64,000 nt of DNA from assembly GCA_001683735.1 (NCBI GenBank), contig LUGG01000002.1, positions 3,410,001-3,474,000 of the forward strand. Direction: 5' to 3'. This DNA comes from Grifola frondosa. Taxonomy: Eukaryota > Basidiomycota > Agaricomycetes > Polyporales > Grifolaceae. A model generated the notes under the pieces. That model made no database searches and was not told the origin of the DNA. It worked only from the letters and a program-made list of their open reading frames with translations. Every line of letters starts with the position of its first letter. Position 1 is the first letter of the stretch. Shown here piece by piece: positions 1 to 12,326 of the stretch. A program made the translations under genes and the position numbers.

Positions 1-2157
1 GAAAATCAGTTGCCGCGAAATGCACGAGAAATTCCCTGTGAGGTCTTACCTAATAAGGACTTATCACAGGAATTTTGTGCAACAAGATAGTAATCAAATA
101 TAAAAACTTTCTTGTGAATTTCAGTTCTCTCGAAAGTAAGACTCTCCATCTCTGAAGAAACCAATTTGAAATGTCACAGAAAGGACACATCTCACATGAC
201 TTTCCAATAATAGGAAAGTGTTGCAGGAAAGCCAAGGGAAAGGCATGGTGAAGGCATCTGTAATCGGATCAAAAGACACCTTTCTGGAGCCTTTATTTAT
301 CTTTTCTAGTGATTGGAAACTTATGTCATCATATACATGGAAATGTTTCAGAAAGGTTCATGGACAGATTCAAATTCAATCCCATGAAATGCCCCAGATA
401 GGCCCAGGTCATATAAAATCTATTAGAAAATTTCTTGCACATTTCTCACCCATTTATTTTCCGGTATGCCTGTAGTGCTAGTATGGTTGCTACAAGTGAG
501 AGTTAGTTTGCATATTCGTAGTCACTATGCCATGTATTATACCGTATTTAGATTATTGATTATACAGTAAATGAAATATCAAAATGGCAATTAATATTGA
601 TCATAGCGGTGCTCCCTTTACATAAGATAGTGGCTAATCTTGCCAGATATTGATACTGGATTGCCCATATGTATATGATCCTGCCAGAGGCTCTTACTGG
701 CCTGGCAGTATCTTATCAGTGTTGGTTGTGAGCGCCAGAGTTCACGGCCAACCTGGGTCAACACCAATAAAAAACTGTCAGATCAACACCCTAATCTGAC
801 AATATCTTATCAGACTGGCACCAGGATCTTGGCAGGTTCAGGAGTGGCTGCCATTCTGGCAACACTTGGCAGTACGGAGGGGATTAGTGCAAGTAACTCT
901 AGTCTTGGGGTTAAAATATATTCAACGGGGAACCTTGTATTCTACTATATTCTACATTGGGTGGGGCAACTTTTTGCTGATGTCCTCAAACAGATAGGAG
1001 TAGAATTTTTGCACAAGCAAGTTGCATGAATGGGCAGCTGATTATACATTTGCAACAGATGGAGCTTCGAGGACCGGTAGTTTCTCCAGCCAACTTGAAT
1101 CTAGTTCTGCAGGACCTTCATGATACCACACTGAACAGAGACTCTTCATCTTGCTGTTGGGAACTGTTATGTTCATATGGCCAGATCCAGGGACAGTACA
1201 TCAGGCAGTGATGATCCCAAGGCAAAGTAGCTCAGCACCGACACAGACAGTCCAGCATCCAGTTGATCTGTACACATTGTATGACTTCTTCTGCTACCAC
1301 AACGTTGAGCCCCTCCATCCCAGAGATTTTCTCTAATTGCACATTAGCAATTGAAGATTTAACCACCACAGCACTGTTGTTCTAAGGGACAGATATTAGC
1401 ATTGCGAGAGTGGGCATGATGCAGATAAGGCTTACAAAATCCTTCTTAGCCTAAATAAATGGCACTGTCCAAAGCACTGTTGTGTCTACATGCCATCTCA
1501 CTGCTTGTCTTCAAAATCCTGCTCCAATTGTACTTGCTGCTCATCTTGTTGCCTCCGTGTCCAGCCACTGCTCATAAGGCTGCCACTCGGACCATCTTGA
1601 TTAAAAGGATGCATACTAGTGGGACTACAAATGATTTGATATCTGGAAGTATTCTTCATTCAACATGTTGTCTGACATGAATAACTAGTGCATTGTGTGA
1701 AAGAAATTCACAGACTCGGGAAAGCTTGAGACACCAACACTAAGGGAGGCCTGACGGGCAGTGGTAGAGATGAGAGGAGGCATGAATGGGGATGATGACC
1801 CACTCATGGGTAAAGTTTGGTCAGCATGCTCGAGGCTGATTGCATCCAATGAAAAGAATCCAATTTTTCATTGCAGATGGCCAAGAGGAATTCATGGTCG
1901 TATCTAAATGAGACAATGTGTTCAGCAGACAGATCACGAAAATAAATTCTGAATACTTACCCAGCTTGTTGCTCATGCTGAGTTTGACCTCTTCCATTCA
2001 TTCTTCTCTCTGGAATCTCCATCCAGACGGTGGTCCTGCTCCACATCTTCCTGGATACACTTGAGATCTGGTATTCTCATTCTCTGTCCGTAATGTGCTG
2101 GCCCAGCAGCTGCACTGCACATTCATGTCAAGTGTGTCCTTTGCTTCATTGCTGGAA
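1..2157. other. AT-rich stretch without recognisable gene
   Basis: Only short open frames without recognisable motifs are present. Around 690-840 the sequence is rich in CTTATCAG and CTGGCA motifs, and GTCAGAT is followed by ATCTGAC (about 778-800) as a small inverted repeat. The same CTTATCAG motif forms a perfect hairpin near the second Plavaka gene at 24.36 kb, so this may be the subterminal region of the degenerate Plavaka element that follows. That is inference; no terminal repeat or target duplication was found. Confidence 0.4.
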
Positions 2158-3745
2158 CTAGTGAGTGTGCCATCCGTGTGTAATATAAACACCTTTGCAA
2201 GGGGTTGCTTCTTGCCATCCTTGTGTGGAAGCTTGTGGAAGGTAAACCTGCCATTCATGCTTGCCTCTTTTAATCGTCATTCGCAGCATGAATGAAAGTA
2301 AGAGCTGGGGCACAGGGTTTGAACTTAGCATTCTCTGACAGAATGTCCATCCATGTTTGCAGGAGTGGAACAGCAGCCAGCCTTGCCAAGATAAACAATA
2401 GGAGCAGAGAGGAAATGGTTGCAAATGTGAGTTCATGAGTTCCAGAAGGAGTGTCCTTACTTGTCCGTTAAACATGTGGTGATCTGCAAATCTATTGACA
2501 TAGAAGTGCTTGTATGCATCGAGGGCATGGTGTTCTGTGAGATTGTGAGGGACAGTCTGGATTTCATAGACATCAATTAAGTGAGTGACATGGACAATGG
2601 TGTTGAGATGGAGTACTGAGAGAATGGGAGCACCATGCTTTGACTCAATATACATTCCCGTATCTTTGTTCGGCTTTTCAGCTATGCATTTGAACCAATG
2701 GACAAGTGCACAAGGATAAACAATGCCATGGAATCTGCATGAGAAAAATAGATGTATTCACACTACACCAAGAGCATGGATTCCATTGAGGTCTGGATGA
2801 TAATTGATGAAGACACAGTCGAAGCACGGTGCAATGCCTCACCACATTGGCATAACATGAAGGTGTTCATGGTGCATCCATCCAATGCCAGAGGGGTCAT
2901 TAGGAGCATAATATGTGGATGCAGCAGAGAAAAAAAACTGATATCTTCTTGTCAAATTCGGGGCAGTCCTGCAGCGAGACCTCAAGTTCTGGAAGTGCAC
3001 TGTTCAGATTTAACTGGTCGTACAGGAATCGGCATATTAGCTCCTTCAATCTAGGCTGTTTGATATAGTTTTCTAGAGCAACTGCTGTACATGGAAGCTT
3101 GGTCTCTGTATGACAAGTGAGTGAGTACTTGTTATTCATGAGAATTCAGAACTTACATGCAGTCACAGCCATAACAACATATGTGAGAATGGTGGGTCCC
3201 GACACAGTGCCATCATCATCTTGTGCTTGATCGCACTTTCAGTTTGTCTTCTTGGTGACTGGTATTTCTTCTTTCAGGTCCTCATTGAGATCTGATGTAA
3301 TAGTTAGTTTATCATGCAATTCAAATAAAAAATCACATACGTAGCTTCAAATATTCTTCTAGCAAACAAGGCCATGCAAACATCCCTCGGTCTGCAAAAT
3401 CAATATGAGATGTGGCAAGTTTGGCATGATGCTGATTCCTCAGCAATATTTGGCCCATTGCTTTATATTTGTTAGAATGCCACCAAGGATCCTTCACTGC
3501 CTCAATGTGTTTGAATTCTGTTATCGATGAGCATAGATCATTGGGAACAACAAATTCTCATATAAGATTATGATAATGGCAAAGTGAATGCTGACAAGGA
3601 AGATTGAAGCCTTCTGGCTGTACACCAGTCATCTGGAAGATGTCCTGATTAGCATAGAAAAGGTCTAAAGCTTTGTTGAGCTGGTGCAGCATCTTCGGAG
3701 TGTGACCGTTGCGGCAAACCGGATATCAGAATTCAAGGAAACCCG
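2158..3745 (-). pseudogene. Plavaka-like (CACTA-like) transposase, C-terminal half
   Basis: Reading the minus strand from about 3720 down to 2480 gives, in changing frames, the usual C-terminal blocks of basidiomycete Plavaka-type proteins. The first block contains GFNLPCQHSLCHYHNLI, then CSSITEFKHIEAVKDPW and a Q-rich block. Next comes a DCVFINYHPDLNGI block, then YPCALVHWF followed by DTGMYIES, and finally HLNTIVHVTHLI with LDAYKHFYVNRFADHHMF. A likely donor site (GTAAGG) follows the last block. The gene is broken by several frameshifts and by stops; one TGA sits where these proteins have Arg (LI-stop-EFVVP). The upstream part resumes at 7062 beyond element A, so one gene was split by that insertion. 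Family assignment is from recalled conserved blocks; the exact C-terminus is uncertain. Confidence 0.7.
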
Positions 3746-3749
3746 AGCC

Positions 3750-4932
3750 CATTCAGTCACCCTCCCTGTTAGTAACAGCCAGCCAGTGTTTGGCAAAACC
3801 TGTCTTCACAGGTGAGCCAGTCCCGGCCAGATGAGCATAATTTGCTATAATTAGGGTTCGGCCAGTGGGGTCTCGGTGCATTATGACCTGTTGTGATTTT
3901 TCAAAATTTAAAGATTTACTTATAGTCTGAAATGTGAGTATACATTCACAATAATCATGTTTACCTTGGACATGTATGTATATTTCATGCTTATTCTCAG
4001 TGTTACAGTATGTGCACCAAAAATATATTAATTTTTCGGCCTTAAAGTGTTTGCATCGAAAATATATTAATTTTTTGGTGTTACAGTGTTTACACTGAAT
4101 ATATATTTATCCTCGGTGTTACAGTGTTTGCAGTGAATATATATTTATTCTCGGTGTTACAGCACTTACACCGAATATATATTTATCCTCGGTGTTACAG
4201 TGTTTACATCGAATATATATTTATTCTCGGTGTTATAATATTTGCACCAAATATATATTTATTCTCAGTGCTACGGTATTTGCACCAAATATATTTCTCA
4301 GAGTTACAGTATGTGCACCAAAAACACATTTGTTTGTCAGTGTTAGAGTATATATACCAAAGATGAATTCATATCAGAAACATTCATTTATATCCCGGTG
4401 TTCGGATATGTGCACCGAAAATGCATCTATGTCTCGGTGTTATAGTATGTGCACCGAAGATACATTTATATCTGGGACATTCATTTATATCCTGACATTA
4501 GAGTATATGCACCAAAAATGTATTTGTGTCCCGGAGTTAGACTACATGCACTGAAAATGTGTTTATGTCCGGGACATTCACCTATGTCCCGGAGTTAGAG
4601 TAATTGCACCGAAGATGCATCTATGACCCGGAGTTACAGTACATGCACCGAAGATACATCTATGTTTCAGTGTTACAGTATTCACACTGAAGATGTGTTT
4701 ATGTCCCGGGTTTACCTAATGTGCACCGAAAATCCATCTATATCCTGGTGTTAGAGTAATTGCACCGAAAATGTGTTTATGTCCTGGGGTTTGAATGAGC
4801 ACATTAAAGGTGCACTTATGTCCTGGGGTGTGAGTATATTTATGCTCTGAAATTTGAGTCAATGCTCTGAAGTTCCAGTAGATGCTCCGATGTTCGAATA
4901 TGTCATAATACCATTTTGGGTATGTTTTGATG
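3750..4932 (+). repeat. Left arm of element A, 38-bp tandem units
   Basis: From about 4000 to 4850 the arm is a degenerate minisatellite. In its least diverged part CTCGGTGTTACAG recurs at 4112, 4150 and 4188, an exact 38-bp period, each time followed by an ACCGAATATATATTTAT-type tail. Towards the core the units become GC-richer (CCGGAGTTAGAGTA with GCACCGAAGATGCAT). Open frames across this block only translate the repeat. Confidence 0.85.
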
Positions 4933-5776
4933 TCAGTCACCATATGTTGTTTTCTTCATTTCTCCTTCAATTCACAATGGATTGTGTCCATATGTGGCTT
5001 GTTTTAAAGCATGTTTTTAGTACACATAATACATGTATGTACATATGTCTGATAATGGATTGAAAACATACCATTCTGGTGAGACTACCTCAACTGTTCT
5101 AATTGAGCAACCAATATTTCCCTGATCTGGACACATAAGAATGCATTTTAATGGTGGAATATATCCAAATATGGCGCACTTTACACTGAAATAATATGTT
5201 CATTATTCACCTCACAATACACTAAACACCCTTGGATGACAGGTTTCACATTGATCCCTATATATCTTTGTGTGCATTTGCTCCTTGGTTATTATCTCTT
5301 TTGCAAATGTTCTCTCTTCAATATCTCTCTAAACAGAGCTATCTATTATCTCTCTATTCACAAAATCCATGATGCTGAAATAGATCCACTCAATTATCAT
5401 ATTCCCTGCCTAGAGCATTTTATGGCTACTACAGAAGTATAATTACCTTCGAGAAGATAGCCCCAATGTGGACTTATGAGCTCCATCAAGAATGAAATGA
5501 ATCCATGAAGATGTGGTGAAGATATGGGGAGATCACCTTCAGAACACCCAATTGTGACTGAACACTTGGTACTGCTGTATTGAGCTCAAGTCACCAGCAC
5601 AGTGGATCAGGGGTAATATACAGTGATCACTCAATTGCACACTCAGTTCCTCACTATATTTTATGATCTTGGGCTTGCTTTGGAGCTGGAATATGCATAT
5701 ATCTGGGAGTGAAGTCTGATCTGTTATTTAACTTGATGTACTAAAATAATTGTATAATCTACTGGGCACCCTGATA
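4933..5776 (+). other. Core of element A (shared with B and C)
   Basis: This unique segment between the arms begins GTCAGTCACCATATGTTG and ends before CATCAAAACATACCC. It is collinear with 13075-13463 plus 23979-24182, with the reverse complement of 31700-32900, and with 44195-45205. Shared landmarks include CACCCAATTGTG, GAGCTCAAGTCACC and CTTGGGCTTG. No coding region is supported. Confidence 0.7.
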
Positions 5777-7061
5777 CATCAAAACATACCCAAAATGGTA
5801 TTATGACATATTCGAACATCGGAGCATCTACTGGAACTTCAGAGCATTGACTCAAATTTCAGAGCATAAATATACTCACACCCCAGGACATAAGTGCACC
5901 TTTAATGTGCTCATTCAAACCCCAGGACATAAACACATTTTCGGTGCAATTACTCTAACACCAGGATATAGATGGATTTTCGGTGCACATTAGGTAAACC
6001 CGGGACATAAACACATCTTCAGTGTGAATACTGTAACACTGAAACATAGATGTATCTTCGGTGCATGTACTGTAACTCCGGGTCATAGATGCATCTTCGG
6101 TGCAATTACTCTAACTCCGGGACATAGGTGAATGTCCCGGACATAAACACATTTTCAGTGCATGTAGTCTAACTCCGGGACACAAATACATTTTTGGTGC
6201 ATATACTCTAATGTCAGGATATAAATGAATGTCCCAGATATAAATGTATCTTCGGTGCACATACTATAACACCGAGACATAGATGCATTTTCGGTGCACA
6301 TATCCGAACACCGGGATATAAATGAATGTTTCTGATATGAATTCATCTTTGGTATATATACTCTAACACTGACAAACAAATGTGTTTTTGGTGCACATAC
6401 TGTAACTCTGAGAAATATATTTGGTGCAAATACCGTAGCACTGAGAATAAATATATATTTGGTGCAAATATTATAACACCGAGAATAAATATATTCGATG
6501 TAAACACTGTAACACCGAGGATAAATATATATTCGGTGTAAGTGCTGTAACACCGAGAATAAATATATATTCACTGAACACTGTAAACCGAGGATAAATA
6601 TATATTCAGTGTAAACACTGTAACACCAAAAAATTAATATATTTTCGATGCAAACACTTTAAGGCCGAAAAATTAATATATTTTTGGTGCACATACTGTA
6701 ACACTGAGAATAAGCATGAATATACATATATGTCCAAGGTAAACATGATTATTGTGAATATAGATCAATGTCCGAAATATAAATACACTTTTAAAGTATA
6801 CAATGGACCATAAGTGAATGTCTGGTGTATATCCTCAAACCCCAAAATATCAATGCATCTTTAGAGTGTATACTCACATTTCAGACTATAAGTAAATCTT
6901 TAAATTTTGAAAAACCAGCAGGTCATAATGCACCGAGACCCCACTGGCCGAACCCTAATTATAGCAAATTATGCTCATCTGGCCGGGACTGGCTCACCTG
7001 TGAAGACAGGTTTTGCCAAACATCGGCTGACTGTTACTAACAGACAGGTCTGACTGAAAGG
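5777..7061 (-). repeat. Right arm of element A
   Basis: This is the reverse complement of the left arm and carries the same 38-bp units. It is about 100 bp longer than the left arm because of a block near 6750-6880 that the left arm lacks. Identity is high through most of the array, including the AACCCTAATTATAGC segment near the outer end. Confidence 0.85.
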
Positions 7062-7530
7062 TGTGGAGTCCCCGAATTACCCATATCATTTCTCGTGGTA
7101 CATACCCAACAATTGTGGGAAGATAAATCTAATATCATGATTATACAGTAAGTCACAGCTACCTACCTTCATCAAAGCTTTAGAATCATTGCCCATCCAC
7201 TGCTTAAAGCCTCTGCCTTCGTGAAATCTCTGCAAGCCAGAGAAGGGAGGTGCAGTGGCAATGCTATACATTTTCAGTTATTAACTTCATCTCAAAATCA
7301 ATAGACTCACCAGCAATCAATATCTGCCAGAATTACCTCAGCCTGTGCTTTCCCATGTGTTTGTATGAGATACTGCTCAACCCAATTGACTAGGTGATCC
7401 TTGAATGTTCCCTTAATCAATTGATGAAGAATATCTGGTGCTATCAACTCATGGATACTTATCAGTGCGGGGGAAGTCATTCGTGAAGGGCTTTGAAATG
7501 ATAGAGTCAGTGATTATGAACACCAGAACA
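7062..7530 (-). pseudogene. Plavaka-like transposase, central part
   Basis: This is the upstream half of the gene that resumes at 3745. On the minus strand it reads PFTNDFPR, then after a one-base shift ISIHELIAPDILHQLIKG and TFKDHLVNWVEQY, then ILADIDC. After an apparent intron it continues PPFSGLQRFHEGRGFKQW and SKALMKV, then VPREMIWVIRG, where element A interrupts it. These are hallmark blocks of Plavaka-type transposases (D-I-H-E-L, L-L-H-Q-L-I-K-G-T-F-K-D). The N-terminal part beyond about 7530 could not be traced. Confidence 0.75.
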
Positions 7531-8555
7531 AAGGAATCAATAGTAAGTGAAAAATAGACAACAAGATATCAATATGTCTGCTCCTTGAAATGATGCCCCT
7601 TGCTGTCGATAACACATTAAGTTAGAGCAAGCTGGGGGATGGACTGAAGCTGCTCCTTTGTGCTGATCGTTGCCATGTGCTCATCCTTCAGCTGCTCCAG
7701 GGTAGTGGCCGCCACTGTAGTTTCTTCTGGAGTGCATGTGCATGGTCACTGTGGAGTGAGTGCATCATAATACTACTCCTTGGTGCACAGGAGCATCATG
7801 GCAGACTCGGTATGATATTGCACCAGCTTAAGTGCAGTGATGCTGAACAATCATATGTACGCAGAGGCATCATTGATGACCTTAGGTGCCATTCAGTCAG
7901 AACCACGTCCACATCTGTGTCAGAGATGGAGATGTCATAAAGAATGCCATGAGGCTGATAGCTAATGTGAGTACTTACTCCTGTGTTGGCAGCAAGGCAT
8001 GGGTAATAATACAGAAGAAAGGTTCTTATAAAACATACTCGAGGAGGAAGAGTCATCTTTAGCCAGCCCTCCCAAGGTAGCCACACAGATGCAGGATGCC
8101 ACTATAGACAATGAAGCTGGCAACAATGCTGCAGAAGTTGGAAGACATTCAGAAGAACACAAGTCAGATAGGGAGCTCTGTCTTGGTGTAAAAGTCTGTC
8201 AAGGTAATAAGTAAGTCGAAAATGCAATGAGTTGATGTAAATGCACAAGACAGATAGAGGATCGAGCCCAGAATGAATCCTCCCTGGATAAATCCGAGTA
8301 AGGCATGACAAATGAGAAAGCTGGAGTGATCAGAGAGCCAGAATTGGGCAAGGGTGACGATAGCTAAATATTGCAGATTGCGTCAACTGGAGTTCAAGCT
8401 GACACTGTGGTACTTACACCACAAACATATCTGCATGGGGATCCAACACTCAGGACCAAACTGCGAGATAATGAGCTCAACAACTGTAAAGATGATGGCC
8501 AAGGCCCAAGGGTGCCAGTCTAACTCACTAACCAGCTGACTTGGAAGCTCAGCAG
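7531..8555. other. No recognisable gene; expected N-terminal side of Plavaka relic
   Basis: The missing N-terminal part of the minus-strand Plavaka gene should lie here, but only short frames without known blocks are visible. One minus-strand frame (about 8086-7796) lacks stops for 96 residues and is not recognisable. I assign no function. Confidence 0.3.
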
Positions 8556-8937
8556 TAGTGTTGTCATGGCTTAGTCACATCTGTTTCAGCTTTGTAGATA
8601 TTTTGATGTGAGTTTTGCAAATAATGACATGATATTAATTGAAATTAATAGCTAAGATGTATATGTATTTGAGTGTAATACAACCATTTGCATAACTATC
8701 CTTAATATGTTTCAATTTCAGTTACATTGGTAAAAAAAAGCTGACTAGAAAGTCAGACTTTGCAATCGGCTTTTTGGCCATATTTTAATCAATACAATGT
8801 ATAACATTTTGATCTTTTGCAGACATATGCCACTATATCTCAGCATAGAATGAATGCAAGATCACTGTGATAGCTAAAAATTGCACAAGTTATGAGCCAT
8901 ATATCATTTAGGCCTGACTTAGCTACAGCAACAACTA
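8556..8937 (+). mobile_element. hAT-like MITE, copy 1
   Basis: A 382-bp element starting TAGTGTTGTCATGGCTTAGT and ending TAGCTACAGCAACAACTA, so the ends are imperfect inverted repeats. It is flanked by the perfect 8-bp duplication CTCAGCAG (8548-8555 and 8938-8945). An 8-bp duplication and a TAGTG terminus fit the hAT superfamily. Other copies lie at 11939, 40375 and 60365. Confidence 0.9.
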
Positions 8938-10974
8938 CTCAGCAGCCAGGAAGACTATGCAAAAGACCGTTTGCACTCTCCTAGCACTCACAGCTTGTGC
9001 AAATGCACATGGGATGGCACATGCACATGTGAGCAGGTCACCCTGGCACTGTAACAGGCTGAGATAGCTGAGGTGGCCCCATCTGAGGACTTGGCATGCC
9101 TGCTAACATTGGCATCGGGTATGTGCACCCTCCAGGAGTACTGTTGGTCACCTGTTCACTATGCCATTGAGTATCTGATGAGGGTATGACAGCAAACGAG
9201 GGACACCACTGAAGCTTGCCCAACTCCATTTTGCTGCAGTCTTAAATGCACTGGGAATCTATGAGTGGGCACCTAATTGATAAGGCTGTGATTGATGATG
9301 CATGCCCTGCTGACCCTAGTCAGCATTGCCAAGGGAGGGAGGGATGTCAGGCAAATTGAGGGAGAGCTGACATCAGATGGCATTAAGGAGCTTGTTGCAG
9401 TTGATAATCTGCTGCTTGGCAAGTGAAAGAATTTTTTTCCCATCTACTTCCAGGTGAGAAGGAATTGGATGAAGTTGATGTTGCACTTTTGGGTCAAGGG
9501 TGGAGACAAGGTGGCATCTTCTGCATCCCAGAGGCAAGTGGCAATGCCGAGGTTGCCTAGAAGAACCATGCCATCCTCATCAACCAGGGGGCACTCACTT
9601 GATCTCCTCCAGAGCCTGCTTTAAGATGCAGCGAATGACCTCCTCAAGGTCACCGGAGCCAGCCAAATTGCATAATGTCGGTGATGCTGCTTGCATTCAT
9701 GAGACCATTGCAATGTGCAGCTTGTGATCAAGCATCCAGGTGCTGCTGATGCATAGCATGTTGTGATGCTTGGTGAGTGACATGAGCTGGGTCTCGTTCT
9801 GGAGAAGGTGAAAAACTAGAGTGGGACGCAGTTAAGGTTGAGCACCTTGAGCACACATGTAATAGGTGTGATCTATCTTGGGTTAATACAGCATGGTGTG
9901 GATGATGGAGGATGCACTGAAGTCAATTGGTGGATCAATGGTGTGGTGGAATGAACACTTACTGTCCATGCCCAATCAATCTGATCCAGACTCATGTTGC
10001 TGACCTGTATAGCTGCCACTCCATCCTCAACGGTACTGATAAACTTCTTTGATATGCAGTCTGTGGTAGCATTTGTGATGATGGATTCAATGGAGAGTGG
10101 CTCAGGAGCACAGAAAAGCAGTAATGGTGGCTTGTTGCAGGAATGTCACTCATGACATTTGGCAAACAGCCACACATGACGGAGTCAGCCAATGGTGTGA
10201 ATTGAGCATGTGACAGAAAGCGTCAAAATTTGGCAATGAGCTTGCTGCATTGGGCATGACTCAGACCTAGAAATTTGGAACTTTGGCATCAGAGACCTCT
10301 AGTGGGAGCAGCTGCCCCAAGGAGGAGGACTGAAGAGCTCAGATCTTTGAGCTGGCCATGACCCAGCATGTCTTGCTGCATTCTTGATGAGATTTGACTT
10401 GAGGTGCCCTCTGCTAGCCAGAGCAGCTTCAAGATGGAAGCAATAGAGGAGGAGTGAGTGGAGGAGTATGTGCACAATGCAAATGGGGGGGGAGTGCATC
10501 TACATGTATGTGTCAGTGTCGAGGCAGATGTTGGGCAAGAAGCGTGGGGCATGTGTGGATGATGTGCCAGTTCTGGCATGCACATGCATGAATATCTTGA
10601 CGAAGAGTTTGGTTGGGAGCATATTGACGAACATAATCAAGTTCCAGACTTCTGAGGGGGAGTGTGAAGAGCATGGAGGGGAGAGCATGATGAGGTCATC
10701 TGGATCATCACAGAGGATGGATTACTGAGTATGTGAGTAGAGGCAAAAGAGAGTTGTGATGAAGATGGATGAAGAACAGTCATGGAGAGAGACAGAGACA
10801 GAGAAAGGTGAACCTACCACAATATTCCTGATGAGACCGTACTCATTCCAAAGCATACCAAGCTCAAAATGAGTGACCAACTCTTTCTATGTTTATGTAT
10901 TCGACCTCCATTAGCAAAATCTTGATTTACTTTTTTTCTTAACTAACTCTTATGAATTTACTTTTTAGGTCTTA
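8938..10974. other. Unassigned degenerate sequence
   Basis: About 2 kb of moderate GC with overlapping short frames on both strands. On the minus strand, stretches near 10100-9950 and 9600-9470 look protein-like (for example STVEDGVAAIQVSNMSLDQI and DEDGMVLLGNLGIATCLWD), but they lie in different frames and match nothing I recognise. They may be remnants of a transposon gene. No function is assigned. Confidence 0.3.
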
Positions 10975-10976
10975 TA

Positions 10977-11836
10977 CACTAGCTCCCAAAAGTATCTGAA
11001 CACTGTGCATATGACATGAATATTTATTTCTTCAACTTTGTTGCTTTCATTTACTCTGAGTTTTTATGTAATTGGAGAGTGTATACACTACTGTATATAG
11101 TATATCATTAAGCCCATGAAATATTATAAATTCATGGAGAAAGAGCTTGGTCAATTTGTCATGTTTTTTGACTCTTCCAATTTGGTTCACCCAATTAAAA
11201 CCTTGAAGATTCCCATTAGTATTTTTTGAGTATTAGCATTATAGAGGTATGTATTAGAGAACTACAAAAATTTCATAATTTTTTTATGGATGTAGAGTGT
11301 TAAAGAGATGCTACATAACAGGGTATCTGCAGACTCTGTTAAATTCAATCTGGTCAATTTCATACACTTTCCAAATTATTTCTTCATAGTAGTAAGGAGA
11401 CAGTTCCCAGCATTATAGCAATCAAATTCTAAGAAATTTGAACCATCACAAACCTCACAAAACCATACTAAAGTAAAAAGTGTTCAAATGGTAGTCACTT
11501 TGTGATTATTCTCTACTTTTATTGAAACATTCAGTCTAGATTCTTAAATTGTTTTCTGCACATAATCTTCCCTCTCATACTTCAGATGATAGTGAATAAT
11601 AATAATATGTGTTCAATCTAAATGGATGAGCCAAATTATAAGCATCAAAAAGAAAAGATTGATAAAATCCTCCCTCTGCCAGTTTGTAGAATTTTCTAAT
11701 ATAAATGATATAATTTCATACAGCAGTATATACACTTTCCAATTATATAAAATGCAGAGTAAATAAAAGAAATAAAGTGGAAGAAATCAATGTTCATGTC
11801 ACATGCATAGTGTCCAGATACTTTTGGGAGCTAGTG
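10977..11836. mobile_element. Tc1/mariner-like foldback MITE (860 bp)
   Basis: The element starts CACTAGCTCCCAAAAGTATC and ends with the inverse, flanked by a TA duplication (10975-10976 and 11837-11838). Terminal motif and TA target are typical of Tc1/mariner elements. The inverted similarity is good for about 135 bp and continues more weakly inwards (TTTGGTTCACCCAATT against TTTGGCTCATCCATTT), so the whole element resembles one diverged palindrome. It has no transposase. Confidence 0.85.
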
Positions 11837-11938
11837 TATCTCTTTTTTTTAATTAAGAACAAAAATAGTGATTAAAAGATAAAAAAGATTCCATAAGGGT
11901 TTTTAGATGCCCAAATAACACTACTGGTCACCTAGATT

Positions 11939-12320
11939 TAGTATTGCTGCAGCTAAGTCAGGCCTAAATGATATATGACTCATAACTTGTGCAGTTTTTC
12001 AGATATCACTGTAATCTTACACTCATTTTGTAGCTTGTACATAGCCTCATAATATTGCCCCATATCAAAATGTTATACCTTGTATTGATGGAGATATGGT
12101 CAAAAAGCCGATTGCAAAGTCCGACTTTTTAGTCAGTTTTTTTTACCTATGTAACTAAAATTGAAACACATTCAAGATAATTATGCAAATGGTTGTATTA
12201 TATTCAAACACATATACATCTTAGCTATTAATTTCAATTAAGATCATGTCATTATCTGCAAAACTCATATCAGAATATCTAAAAAGCTGAAACAGGTGTG
12301 ACTAAGCCATGGCAACACTA
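11939..12320 (-). mobile_element. hAT-like MITE, copy 2 (inverted)
   Basis: A 382-bp copy in the opposite orientation to copy 1, starting TAGTATTGCTGCAGCTAAGT and ending AAGCCATGGCAACACTA. It is flanked by the perfect 8-bp duplication CCTAGATT (11931-11938 and 12321-12328). The duplication overlaps the first two bases of composite B, so this copy landed at B's outer edge after B was in place. Confidence 0.9.
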
Positions 12321-12326
12321 CCTAGA

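Larger units (their letters stand above)
3750..7061. mobile_element. Foldback element A with 1.2-kb inverted arms
   Basis: Two long inverted arms (3750-4932 and 5777-7061) flank an 844-bp unique core. The outermost recognisable part of each arm includes a short palindromic block, CTGTTAGTAACAG at 3766-3778 and its partner CTGTTACTAACAG at 7031-7043. Outside it, similarity continues weakly through TTCAGTCA. Flanking transposase sequence reads VIRG before and FLEF after the element, which places the insertion inside that coding block. No clean target duplication is visible; only a CCCGA-like match lies on both sides. No coding capacity of its own is credible, so it is probably non-autonomous. 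Confidence 0.8.

Noticed and set aside
4124..4554. Open frames of 80-120 residues rich in Tyr, Ile and Cys, mirrored at 6155-6574
   Set aside because: They are translations of the 38-bp tandem units in the arms of element A; the peptide repeats with the DNA unit.
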